Assembly (NCBI GenBank): GCA_946811695.1
Contig: OX328124.1
Location: forward strand, 57,346,549-57,410,548
DNA from: Gonocerus acuteangulatus
Lineage: Eukaryota; Arthropoda; Insecta; Hemiptera; Coreidae
Reading direction: 5' to 3'
DNA: 64,000 nucleotides
In this document: one piece after another, positions 11,752 through 23,652 of the stretch
Position numbering within the stretch: position 1 is the first letter of the stretch
Layout: each line of letters opens with the position of its first letter
Notes under the pieces: generated by a model
Database searches by the model: none
What the model saw: only the letters and a program-made list of their open reading frames with translations
What the model was told of the DNA's origin: nothing
Translations under genes and position numbers: made by a program

Positions 11752-12281
11752 TAGTGGAACATGGATAATTCGAACTGCGATAAATCGAAATCGTGGTTAA
11801 TTCGAATATTTCTCTCGGTCCCTAGAATTTAGGGCATAAACAATGTTAAAAAAATCGTGGGTAATTCGAATAAAATTTTGGATAATTCGAATTTTTTACG
11901 AGTCTTTACCTCCAATGGGAAGTGTTCGATCTTAAATCTCGTGAAAATATTCTCCCCTCGGGAAAGACGGATAGTAAAATTCGGATGTAGCAATGATACG
12001 GATGATGCGAAGTGGTGAGTCGCGCATCCTCCCTTCCAGGGGTTGTAGTTACATACACCATCCTGTCGTTTTTTCCTAGAATTCCCTCCCATCATCCCCA
12101 CAATCTCATTTCTTATTCAGTTATAAGACAGTTAGTGCCTAGATCTGTTGTATTGTTTGTGCCGTGAATTTCTTGTGTACAGTGCAGTTCTGTGAGTTCT
12201 TGATTTAGGATGTGGAAGCCTAGAAGTTATAAAACTTTAACGTTGCCAGAGAAAATAGCTGTGATTAAAGAAGTTGAAAAA
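11752..12281 (+). mobile_element. pogo/Tigger-like transposon 5' end
   Basis: The left end reads AGTGGAACATGGATAATTCG, with repeated AATTCGAA-type subterminal motifs (11768-11905), as in Tigger/pogo TIRs that begin CAGTGGAACC. At 12210 an ATG opens MWKPRSYKTLTLPEKIAVIK, matching the start of the CENP-B/psq-type helix-turn-helix DNA-binding domain of pogo transposases. After 24 codons the frame is cut inside GAAAAA by the 5' end of family X copy X1. No downstream remainder was found in the window. The family relation is secure by pattern; exact TIR boundary is not. Confidence 0.75.
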
Positions 12282-13783
<1,502 letters not shown>

Positions 13784-13844
13784 CGTCCGTCTCACAGGAA
13801 CTGCGACATCTTAGGGTTTTTCCATAACGTTCTTATCCTTATAG

Positions 13845-13927
13845 TACGGCAGCTAGCACCTTCAGGAAAATTTCTTCAAATCTTTATCGATCCTACCTAG
13901 AAGACACCGAAAATGACCCCCGTTAAA

Positions 13928-13979
<52 letters not shown>

Positions 13980-15059
13980 ATGTGTCTGTTAACACGATAG
14001 CGGCCAGAGTTTTTGTTTTTTCGTCACGAAACTTGGTATACAGCATTCAATTAGTAAACGATTGAACGAGTTCGTTAACCACCAAAATCGGTCTACCGGA
14101 AGGGGGGGTTTACCCCGAACCCAAAACACTAATTTGATCATGCCAGCCGTAATATTTGTTATATTTCAACGAAACTTGGTATTCGTAGTAGTAATCTAGA
14201 GAGAAAAGTGAGATGTAAAAATGAACTAAATCGGTTTATTAGAATGGGGGGGGGGGTTTACTTCGGACCCACAATACCAATTCACCACTAACAGCCGTGA
14301 TTTTTGTTATATTTCGACGAAACTTGGTATTCGTTGTGGTAATCTAGAGAGAAAAGTGAGATGTAAAAATAAACTAAATCGGTTCATTAGAAGGGGGGGG
14401 GTTTACTTCGGACCCACAATACCAATTCGCCACTACCAGCCGTGATTTTTGTTATATTTCGATGAAACTCGGTATTTGTAGTGGTAATCTACAGGTAAAA
14501 ATGTGTTGTAAAAATAAACTAAATAGGTTCGTTAGGAGGGGGGGGGGACTCCGGACCCAAATTACTAATATACTCATAACGGTCGTAATTTCTGCTGTAT
14601 TGTAACGAAACGTGGTATATCTCGTGGGTAACTCATGGGAAAGAAGTGTTGTAAAAATGAGCTAAATCGGTCAATAGGAAAGGGGGGTTTACTTTGTAAT
14701 ATATTTCAATAGAATTAGCTTGCCAGACGTAGGTTCGCAAGGCCGCTGCAAGGAGCGCTATCTCCCACTAGTGGGACTGTATCCTGTTCCTGCGTCAGAT
14801 CAAAAGACGAAAATATGAAGTTTTTTTTTGTATTTATTAAGTAGTGTAGTAGGTACCATGTGTAAACATATCTCTGGAAGCAAATTAATTACAAAATTAC
14901 TAAGTGAACAGTTACTCATTACAAAATTAAAAGAGAACTATTCATGTTTTTATTTTATTTATGTAGAATATTTTAAGCAAATTGTTCTGGAAACCAGTTT
15001 TCACTACCCAAATTCTGAGGAAAGTGCTTAGTTATGCAGCTCCTGCGTGACGGACTTTT
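13845..15059 (-). mobile_element. Family Y (Helentron-like) copy Y1
   Basis: Minus-strand 5' end AAAAGTCCGTCACGCAGGAG at 15059-15035, subterminal AGCACTTTCCTC (15016-15027), a body with AAGTAAACC-type blocks, a 145-bp minisatellite (14028-14640), a TA/TGTG tract (13930-13985) and the 3' part TCGATCCTACCTAG. The 3' terminal hairpin is decayed (AGCACCTTCAGGAAA near 13850). The open frame at 14828-15031 is element DNA. Confidence 0.8.
14028..14700. repeat. Minisatellite, about 145-bp unit, about 4.7 copies
   Basis: The landmark GAAACTTGGTAT recurs at 14028, 14171, 14319, 14464 (CTCGG) and 14607 (GTGGTAT), spacing 143-148 bp. Each unit has CTAAATCGGTT, a G-run of 6-10 and TTTACTTCGGACCC. Fewer units occur in the Y copy at 27426-28162, so the array varies in length between copies. 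Confidence 0.9.
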
Positions 15060-15061
15060 AT

Positions 15062-15402
15062 TATATTGTCTCTCTCACTCCCCCAGGCACATTACAGGCG
15101 GTCTGGCTGGCGGTAGATGTTGCGTTCATTAGAGCACATCGTATTTATACAGGAAATGTACAAATAAGATTTTTGGTAAATTGTACGAAAATGTACATCG
15201 TCTGGTACATTCTAAACAACAAGAAAAATGTCTGGCAAGAATAAATTAATAAACTTCGAAAAATTAAATTAATTTAATAATAATAAAAAAGATCTTGCGA
15301 TTATTTGAAAAATTACTATTTTCCTGTACAAATACGATGCGCACAAACGAACGCAAACACTACCACCATTATAATGTCTGAGGGAGTGAGAGAGACAATA
15401 TA
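15062..15402. mobile_element. TIR MITE with about 110-bp inverted repeats
   Basis: TATATTGTCTCTCTCACTCC at 15062 is inverted at 15383-15402 (GGGAGTGAGAGAGACAATATA). Similarity continues inward through ACATTA, GTTGCGTTC/GTTTGCGTTC and GCACATCGTATTTATACAGG. It starts 3 bp beyond the 5' end of Y1, so it inserted there or captured the junction. Target duplication is unclear and no transposase is present. Confidence 0.75.
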
Positions 15403-15767
15403 GTAAAAAGTCCTAAAAGATAAGTTGTATTTATGCCAATGTTTTGGCATGGCATTCATGCATTCCTCATAGCTATGGAGGAGAGAGAGAACAGTTCCGT
15501 TTCATGGAGGCTACATTTCTGGGAAATCCAGCCTCAGATCCGAAGAAGTAGACATGTAGTTCTCTCTCTCCGTGGCCATGAAGTAGGCTTTAATGTCAAG
15601 CCAAAACGTGATCAGAAATAAAACTCATTTTACTTGTAAACTGTAGTTTTATTTGACATAGGACCGAACCCCGATTAGCTACACCTTCTATTGTACTGTA
15701 TGCAGTAAGCCATATTCCTACATATCAAGATCTTACTTTCAACCCAACTTCTACCACAAAAGAAATT
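15403..15767. other. Unassigned DNA with a small inverted repeat
   Basis: GGAGAGAGAGAAC at about 15478 is inverted as GTTCTCTCTCTCC at about 15559, about 65 nt apart. A 62-codon frame (15433-15621) overlaps it; I see nothing that supports a real gene. Confidence 0.5.
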
Positions 15768-16198
15768 GTGCCTACAATGGTCCCGACTCGACCCGATCCG
15801 ATGGCCACCGATTCTCGGCCGTTCAAACTTGTTTGTTCTAGACCGATTTCGGACATCTTAACCGATTTCATGGCATCTTACATCTATACATCTTAACCGA
15901 TTTCAAGGCATTTTTTTTTTTTTTAGCATACATATGCTTTAGCCCTGACTACACTGGAAAACACAAAGGGTGTAAGGACTATACTCTGTTTATCGCCCTT
16001 GTCAAACCAAATCCTAATCCTACACTGGAAAACCCCTTAGAAAAAAGGGTCCGCTGGCGTTCACGCATGAGCAGTGGTGGTGTTCCCGCATGAGCGGTGC
16101 GTTCCCGCATGCGGAGGGCTAAACAGTACATTAAATAGGTTTGTCGGGTGGACCTAAAGCATATTTATGTCCCTGAATTTGAGCAGAAGGCTCTAAAC

Positions 16199-16240
<42 letters not shown>

Positions 16241-16655
16241 AATTAAAGCTATTATAATATAGAACAACTTCGTCACTTCACATTTTATTTAGTTTCCCTT
16301 GTTTATTAAACTACGTGGAAAGATGTATATAACCATCCTGTGTTTATAACCTTCCAATGCTTATAAACTTCTAGCTATCTTTCTTATAAATAATTTTAAA
16401 ATATGAATACTAATACTTCTCTTATCGTCGTTTAAAAGTTAAAAATTAACTGTTATACTAAGATTTATTTTTTCGGAAGATCGATTCGCCTCTCAACTCC
16501 TCATTCATACCTCCAACATTGAACCTAATCGAAGGTTTCTATGCTTATTAGGTGGTGTTTCTTAAATTAATTTCTCATTTTCACTTCATTAAGAGGTCAT
16601 TACTGACGAGCTGTGACTAGATCGGATCGGATCGGGTCGGGACCAATGTAGACAC
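15768..16655. mobile_element. TIR-bounded element, 888 bp, unknown superfamily
   Basis: Left end GTGCCTACAATGGTCCCGAC, right end inverted GTGTCTACATTGGTCCCGAC, both running into CGACCCGATCCGAT (about 34-bp TIR, few mismatches). The interior has two CATCTTAACCGATTTCA repeats, a triplicated GTTC(A/C)CGCATG unit (16048-16120) and a T-run (16202-16236). No transposase frame; flanks show no convincing target duplication. Confidence 0.65.
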
Positions 16656-17597
16656 TCAGGTCGACCACTGTCGGTCAAACGAAACCGCATCGAGAGAAAT
16701 ACCTCCTATGGTCCTATGAGGGCTAATGCAGTCCTCCTTGGCGGACATTTTTACTATGAAAATAAAACATTTTAAATGAGGAAGCAATACCCGAACTGGT
16801 GGATTAGCATGCTGTACAGACAGCAACCCGATAAATATGGGCAGCCCACTTTATTATTTGTGTCAATAAAGTTTTCTTCTTTAAATACTTTGAAAAGATA
16901 AATCGTGCCGTGTTTAAATCTACTAATTGGTAAAATTCTTTTGAATCACTATTAGTCCTCCCTGATAGAACTGGAGGGTATTCTAATTAATTATATTTCG
17001 GTTGTAAGAGTTCCAAATTGGCACAAAACACAAATAATTCGTCTAAAGGAAGGACATTGTCTTACATAGGAAACATGAGGAATGACCTTAGTTTATAGAG
17101 CTATGCGGGATGGAATTTTTGTAAAAAGGTTTCGATTTAAGGAACAGGATAATTATGTAAACACCCATGGAAAGAAAGATCTTCCCTGAAATTGAGGGTA
17201 TAATTTAATGGTATATAACAGGTGGGAGATAAGGTGGTGCAGAGCAGGTAGGGATGAGGTGGGGGTGCTTGAAGGCATGAGATACAGGTAAAGAATTTCC
17301 CTCTGTCATCATTAAGTTAAGTTCCGACAGGAACTGCTCCATCTTTGTGCATATGTCGTACTTTGGATAAATGACAAACGTCTAGAAAAACGCTCAACAC
17401 CACGCAATCGTATTTAAAATGAAAATGCTACACGTTGTTCTTAAACAGTTATAGATATGGATCTGAAAATGCTTTCATTCAATTTCCCATTTCAAATCAC
17501 CTACAAGGTACAAAACGCAGCAGTTTTTTACAGAGGGGGCACTTGTTGCGTGTATCTTTTCAGAATAATTCAAATAACAGTAATACCTATACTTGCC
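16656..17597. other. Unassigned DNA with decayed family X trace
   Basis: TTCCGACAGGAACTGCTCCA at about 17321 and the AACAGTTATAGATATGGATC block after 17440 recall family X, but they are too diverged to delimit. Confidence 0.45.
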
Positions 17598-17725
17598 ATA
17601 GCCACGTTGAATGCACCGGTTCCTGTTGATCACCGAAGTTAAGCAACGTCGGGCGTCACCAGTATCTGAATAGGTACCGACCACCTGCTGTTGGTGGCCA
17701 ATCGTTGATACGCTGTTAAAATAAA
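17598..17725 (+). mobile_element. 5S-rRNA-derived SINE, copy 1
   Basis: GCCATAGCCACGTTGAATGC ... GATCACCGAAGTTAAGCAACG ... TCGGGCG ... GAATAGGTACCGACCACCTG ... TTGGTGGCC follows the 5S rRNA fold order, including the internal promoter box A region (AAGTTAAGCAACG). Substitutions and the short non-5S tail shared with two other copies show that it is a retroposed SINE, not a working 5S gene. Confidence 0.75.
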
Positions 17726-18289
17726 AGTGAGATGCTATTACGCAGGCAAAAGCTTACAGTAGAGGAAATTCGTCGCTCGGTATAGAACATCCGCTTGGAA
17801 ATCTCTATTACAAACAAAAAACAATTGTTTCTCATTTTACGTATCCTGTTTTAATGACAAAATCATTTTATTGAGAGAAAATCTTTATTAAAAATAAAGT
17901 ATGCTGCCCAAATGTTTTGGGGTGCTATAAACACAGCGTACTTATCAATCTTTCGAAAATTCATTTTTGTTGGTTAAAAAGGTTTTTTGTATTAATTTGG
18001 AAAATAAATTTTGATGATTAGTTTAAAAATAAATAATATTAAACGAATTTTGATAATATTTGCAATACAAAGAATTATAATGATAAGTTTGACCAGATTT
18101 GTTCAAATGCTTTTCGAAAGATTGATAAGCAGTTGGTTAGCTCCCATATATGTGATTGTGGAGGATCCCCAGGGAATCTATCAAAATAGATTCCGCGAGG
18201 ATAGATAGTTCCTTGGGATCCACGCCTAGATCTTGCAGGAAGTCTTGGCTCTTTCAGAATTGTTCCATTCTATTCTACTCTTTCAGAAT
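17726..18289. other. Unassigned AT-rich DNA
   Basis: I see no gene. Nearby CTTTCGAAAATTCATTT and CTTTTCGAAAGATTGATAAG (17953, 18111) are partly inverted copies, suggesting a decayed fold-back. Confidence 0.5.
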
Positions 18290-18690
18290 TGTTCTATTCA
18301 GGTACAAACCTATCTACCAACAACAAACTGCGACAAATAAAACGGAACATCGCGGAATGGCCCTCCAGTCACAGACAAAACAGAAGAGAAGAAGTAGTAC
18401 TAACTAGACTCAGAATTGGACATACACGAATAACACACGAGTACTTAATGACTAAAAAAGAAAAGCCTACATGTAAAATCTGTAACACCGAACTAACCGT
18501 AAAACACATACTAACAGAATGCCGACAACGTCAAAATCTAGACATACCGTATGACATGACCGAATTACTTACTGACAGCAGTCCACACATCCCAGCAATC
18601 CTTACACACCTCAAAACTATTAATATGTATGGAAAATTTTACACTTTCAACCACCCACCCTTTTTATTTTTTTTTTTTTTACCCCATCTC
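18290..18690 (+). pseudogene. 3' end of an RNase-H-bearing non-LTR retrotransposon
   Basis: The frame reads NNKLRQIKRNIAEWPSS, RREEVVLTRLRIGHTRITH, and the zinc knuckle CKICNTELTVKHILTEC (CX2CX7HX4C). In I/Jockey-group elements this block follows the RNase H domain and ends ORF2. The copy starts inside the C-terminus, so it is heavily 5'-truncated. The same family is at 51096-51835 on the other strand, with about half the residues conserved. Confidence 0.8.
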
Positions 18691-18854
18691 AATATTATAT
18701 TCAAACAATTGCAATAAAAAACATAAGGAAGGTATTACGCCACTTGGTAAACTGTAAAGAACGATAACATGTAATTAATGAATTAGTAACTATGTCTAAT
18801 TATGTAATCCGATTGATCAACCAAATGTATATAAATAATACCATTTGTTTATAT

Positions 18855-18955
18855 ATGACAATATATTCACATCCAAAAACGAATAGTATATACAAATGAC
18901 AATATATATACATCTAAAGACAAATGGTATACATATATACATTTAAAAACAAACA

Positions 18956-19001
<46 letters not shown>

Positions 19002-19102
19002 TGTTTGTTTTTAAATGTATATATGTATACCATTTGTCTTTAGATGTATATATATTGTCATTTGTATATACTATTCGTTTTTAGATGTGAATATATTGTC
19101 AT
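18855..19102. repeat. 248-bp near-perfect palindrome
   Basis: Arms of about 106 nt (18855-18960 and 18998-19102) are reverse complements with one clear mismatch (CATCC versus CATCT), joined by a TA run. Each arm contains units of the form ACATCTAAAGACAAATGGTA and ACATTTAAAAACAAACAATA, so it is an inverted duplication of a minisatellite. Confidence 0.93.
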
Positions 19103-19142
19103 TTCTACATATAATTTGTTTATAGATGTATAATGATAGATG

Positions 19143-19194
<52 letters not shown>

Positions 19195-19311
19195 ATGTGT
19201 ATATGTATACATATTTAGATGTATACCATTTGTTTTTAGATGTATATATGCAACAACTGTTTGGAGCGAAACGCCTTAGATGCGCATGGATGCACATAAA
19301 TAAATATTTAA
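19103..19311. repeat. TA tract and minisatellite units
   Basis: (TA)n at about 19145-19186, then two more units of the TTTAGATGTATACCATTTGT type seen in the palindrome arms, so the palindrome grew within a local repeat array. Confidence 0.8.
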
Positions 19312-19326
19312 AAAAAAAAAAAAAAA

Positions 19327-21990
19327 ATTGTTCCTCTAGCTCCAAACCAAAGGCCTTGAACAATATATTTCCTTCGCCCGAATTTCTCTTGGAATTTTTC
19401 TTCGTAAAATTCAAGACATTTGGTGTAAATTCCTCGTTTTTCTGCGTTGATTCCTTCCGCTTGCTGTGGATCGTTCGTCTCGTATCTGACGGTAGGGTCG
19501 ATAACGTACGCTTCTCTCGATTTTTCCTTGAACGCAATTATGTCGGCATATCTCGGACATCCTTCATCGTCGACGCCATAAACTTCTTCAAGGCATATAA
19601 ATTCTTTTTCTTGGAGAAGTAAAATAATTTTATGCTTGACATTATGATATCTCCGTGTGACCAGGAGCATATTCATCGGACACTTCCCAAGTACGTGTGC
19701 TGGAGTTTCGGTCTCTCTACCGCATCTGCGGCAGAGGGATCCAACGTTTGATGTTCCTGAAACACCGGGTACACCTTTCAATGGCGCGTAGTTAAGTGTT
19801 CAGTTTCAGAGCATTCGTCCATTCGGAGCATGATAAAACAGATTTATTCTCTGAAATGCTCAACTCCTATTCCTTGCCACTTCGAGTGTGACCATTCTTC
19901 GAAAGCTTTTTCCCGGAGGTTACGCCTGATCTTCTTAATGTTGTGATCTTCATGAAGCTGGACTATGTTAATGTTCAGTTTATTGGCACATTCTGTCGCT
20001 TCTTTAGAGTAGCTGAACATTGGCTGGAACTGGTCATCGGACACTCGATCTAGCTTTTGTGCGATGGACCAATGTTGTAGCGGTGCCTCCCAAAGACACC
20101 GTAACAACCCCAGGCCTCCGAAGCGTCGTGGAGCGTACAACATTCCGCGGCAAGTATTTGCAGGCAGACCCAACATGGCCTTCACACACCGCCTTATTAT
20201 TGCGTCCATTCCTTCCAGAAATGATGGGCTCATTTTGATTAGGGGTACTGTTTGGAGAGGGTAAATTAGTGATGGGAACAGGTACTGGTTGATAACATTT
20301 AATTTTTGATCAGCTCTTAGCAGATTTGACGTGGTTAGCCTGTTTAAATTTTCAATTGCTTTGCGTAAAGCTTTCTCATTGAAAGTCAGCTCGGTGGAGA
20401 AATTGTACCCGAGGTATTTGATTGTATCATTTTCTTCAATCGAATGTATTTCTCCGCCATTTTCAAAGAGAAGCTTTCCCATCATTAAATTGCCTTTTTC
20501 AATAAAAATCGCTGCGCTTTTGCTTGGGTTAATCTCCAGTCCAATTTCATTGAAAATTCTGGTGACTACGTTTATAACTCGTACTGCTGAGCCCACATCT
20601 GGAGAAGTGACAACTTCATCGTCTGCAAAACCAGTTAGGATTACGGGACTTTTGTTTTCTGTTAGTCTATATCCTAGTTGGTCCGCAAATTCGTGGCCAC
20701 ACACTTCCCTGTAGACGTGGTCTATAGCCATTATAAATAACGTCGGAGATAAGGGGCCACCTTGTGGCACTCCACGCTTTACTTCGATGGAATCCGTTTG
20801 ACTCAAACCAGCTCTTATTTTAATCTTGTTGTTACAAAGCAAGGCAGATATGGCACCAGTGAGATCGGCTGACACTCCTTTTGCCACTAACGTTTGAATT
20901 ATGTGATCATGACCCACCTTATCGAAGGCACCAGTAACATCAAGAAATCCTAATACGCTGTCTTCTTTATTACTTCTTGATTTCTGTAGGATGGCTTCGA
21001 TAATACGAGTATTTACGTGACAGCCTGGAAGACCCTTTATAAAGCCCCGTTGGCTAGAATGGAAATTTATTTGTTTCCTTAATTCGTAGTCCAACACTTT
21101 TTCTATAAGGCGTCTGACTATAGAATATACAGTTATCGGTCTCCATGATGACATCTCATTTACCGGACCTTTCCCTTTGCATATTAGTATAGTCCTTCCT
21201 TGTCTGAATGCTTCTGGGACATATGAAGTCATTAATATAATATCAGTAATATCTTTTAAAATATGAGCTACACTTAGACCTTTGATTGTTTTTATAAGAA
21301 CCCCCTCAGGACCAGCCGAAGTATCAAGGGAAGTAGACTTTATGGCTCTGTGAATCGACTTCATATCTACTGATTTTATATTCGGATTTTTCGTAGCGGC
21401 TTCATATTTGTTCCTTGTTTTTTCGTTATTATGACCAAAGACTGACTGAAAGTGGTCATAGATAGTTTGTGCTTTGATTGAACAGTGCTACGGACTGTCC
21501 GCATTCATGATACTATTGACCACTCTCTTCCACCTGTTATAATAGTCATGCTGAGCAACCGCGTATTGATATTGCTCAGTTCTTCTAGCCCTGGCAGCCT
21601 TGTTAGCTCGCTGAGGATTCGAGGACTCTCCTGCACCTTTATCCTTTCCTGCTATACCATTCTTCTTCCTTGATTTATAGTACCTGACTGCTGGGTGTTT
21701 CGTTCCAGGTAAAATATTGTTGGACTCTTTTAAAAAACTGAGGAAATTGACTATTGTATCATCGTACTCTACTGGAGAAAATGTTGCTATATGTTTAATT
21801 GTGTCTTTGAATTTTTTTGCCCAGTGGTCAATTTCAACCTATATATTTGGCGTTAAAGAGAACTTATTTGAGTTAGAATCCCGTGGTGGGTGGGGCTTTA
21901 AAATATTGTTAATTTTGTTCAAATTAGCCTCTTTAAAATGCTTTTTGCTCGTGTGTGTCTTAAGTTTCTGGCATCTGTGATGTTGTAGAA
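19327..21990 (-). pseudogene. R2-superclade non-LTR retrotransposon relic (RT + restriction-like endonuclease)
   Basis: The RT frame 21364-19844 has SSWRPITVYSIVRR (about residue 72), RGFIKGLPGC, LDVTGAFDKV (141), GVPQGGPLSPTLF (198) and GFADDE (245), then APRRFGGLGL. After a stop and frameshift (19780-19850) comes CRRCGRETETPAHVLGKC (CCHC) and a restriction-like endonuclease segment RYADIIAF ... YVIDPTVRYE, ending LWFGARGTI at 19327. The catalytic Asp residues of the PD-D/E core are visible, though the usual RPD is RYAD. Upstream, out-of-frame coding continues (WKRVVNSIMN, KFKDTIKHIATFSP) to about 21990, where KTHTSKKHF may be the tail of an N-terminal zinc finger. The 3' end is cut off at an A-run (19312-19326). 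R2 elements proper sit in 28S rDNA; no rDNA is here. Confidence 0.88.
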
Positions 21991-23559
21991 AATGAAAGAT
22001 ATTGGTTGAGACATGCCGGAAGGCCAGTGGTATACTACCCTTCGCAGGGGAGTAGATAAAACATTTTTTGAATATTTTCCCGACCTGAATAAATGTTATC
22101 TCCGGAGACTACGCACATACTGAGACCTAGGATCTTACCGATTTGTTGTTTTTTTCTCCTTTAATGGGAAACGAATCGTTTCAAAAAGAGCGTTAAAATG
22201 TTTAGAATTTAGCATAGGATAGTGAATTTCTCTTCATAACTCAACTGGGGTGCGAAAAAATGCTATGGACAAGAAGAGTCGCAGTTTCCATACAATTCAG
22301 ATAAAGAATTATGAGAGACTTCCCTTCTAACAAACTGCAAACTAACAATTTTTTTATTATGGCTCTCGTAAGCCTTTATGGCAAATTTTATTTACCACTA
22401 CCACCTGTTTGGTTCTCAAGTGCTATTATGATTTCACTTATAACCTGGTAGAATGTTAAAATGGTTGGTGTAATAGAGTAGAGTGGTATATGATTCGAAG
22501 TTTATTGAATACGATATCTGTAACTGTTTTCCAGATAACTTAATAAAACTAGTTTTCCTTAATCATTTTTGGTTCCGGTACTTCCGGAACATTTTCTACA
22601 TGTTTGACATTCATCCAAACTACGATTTTAAAATTTTTGTTACATTTGAAGTAAAGTAATTTTTTTTTTTTTTTTTTGTAGTACATTGTAGTATGTAGAA
22701 GGTAACTATTCGAAAGGGTACTAAAATTTTCTACAAAAAAGGTCCCCAAGTAATTTACGATGGAATGAGCCCAGTCAAAGAAATAAATCCTCAAAACTTC
22801 CAATGTGATGATTTCATTCATTTGAAGGATTCTTTTTGTTTGTTTTCCTCGCCTTTTATTGCTTGTTATTTTTTTAACCCTGAACATGACAGCTGGGCTC
22901 GCAAATTGCAAACACGTTAAATTCTTTCCCCTTAAATGTAATCAAGATACAGAGGAAGAACGAATATTGGAGCTCATAAGAAGACAAAAAAGTGAATAGA
23001 ACTGCAGAACGATTTAGATAAAGTAACTTTGAGTCAAGAGCTAGGTTCATAGGATTTCATAAGGGTCAAAAAGTTTACTGTAGAGATCGCGAAGATTTAG
23101 GCCTTTGTTGCTGAACGGAATAGCATATACTCGACAGTTTCAAGACTATTCCCTAAAACGAAAACTGAAATTAAGAATAAACTAATGGTCTAAGATCCCG
23201 ATACACCTCGACCTTCATCGAGCTGATTAATTGATGAAAATGATTTTATATCAAATCATAATCAAATGATTATATATCTTTATTAATTATGTCAATAAAG
23301 ATACTGCAAATGGGTTGTCTAAAAAAATTCAGTCCAGAATATGATTAATTTACAATTTTATTTTTTTATTTTTTTTTCAAAATTGCATCGGGTTGATTAA
23401 TAGACAAATTCCATGCCAATCGAAAGTATGAAGCCTATAGAATATGCAAACGATAGGTTGTCTATTTTTATCCAGTCACAACCATGGGTTGTCGGGTGTA
23501 AACAGGTAACTCGAAATGAGTAACTTGCATCGGTCTGATTAATGAATAAAAGTTAGTAG
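21991..23559. other. Unassigned DNA with decayed family X trace
   Basis: 22505-22920 shows a worn, minus-oriented family X body (CATTTTCTACATG, AAGGTAACTATTCGAAAG, GTTTGTTTTCCTC). The rest shows no gene or element. Confidence 0.45.
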
Positions 23560-23625
23560 AAGGTAGAAACCTCACACCTGTTCGGAGAGGCTGTTAGCAG
23601 TACTACCGGTGGAGTAATAGATGCA

Positions 23626-23652
23626 CTGACGATGAGAACCATGTTCTCGAAA
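23626..23652 (+). ncRNA. Hammerhead-ribozyme-like core (possible Penelope-like element end)
   Basis: CTGACGA (23626-23632), then T, a perfect 6-bp helix GAGAAC/GTTCTC with loop CAT, then GAAA (23649-23652). This is the conserved order of the hammerhead catalytic core with stem II. Next is AGC-TTTT-GCT, a possible minimal stem III, then AATAAATAC; the residue that should pair with the last A of GAAA is A, not T, so the cleavage site looks damaged. No convincing stem I was found. Position ahead of GCTAATAAATACTT fits the 3' ends of Penelope-like retroelements, which are known to carry minimal type I hammerheads. No RT or GIY-YIG coding is nearby. Confidence 0.5.

Noticed and set aside
14028..14700. 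Possible CRISPR-like array
   Set aside because: The 145-bp units are repeated whole with no unique spacers, and they belong to a eukaryotic mobile element.
17598..17725. Functional 5S rRNA gene
   Set aside because: Several positions and segments differ from the 5S fold, no downstream T-run terminator, and copies share a non-5S tail: a SINE.
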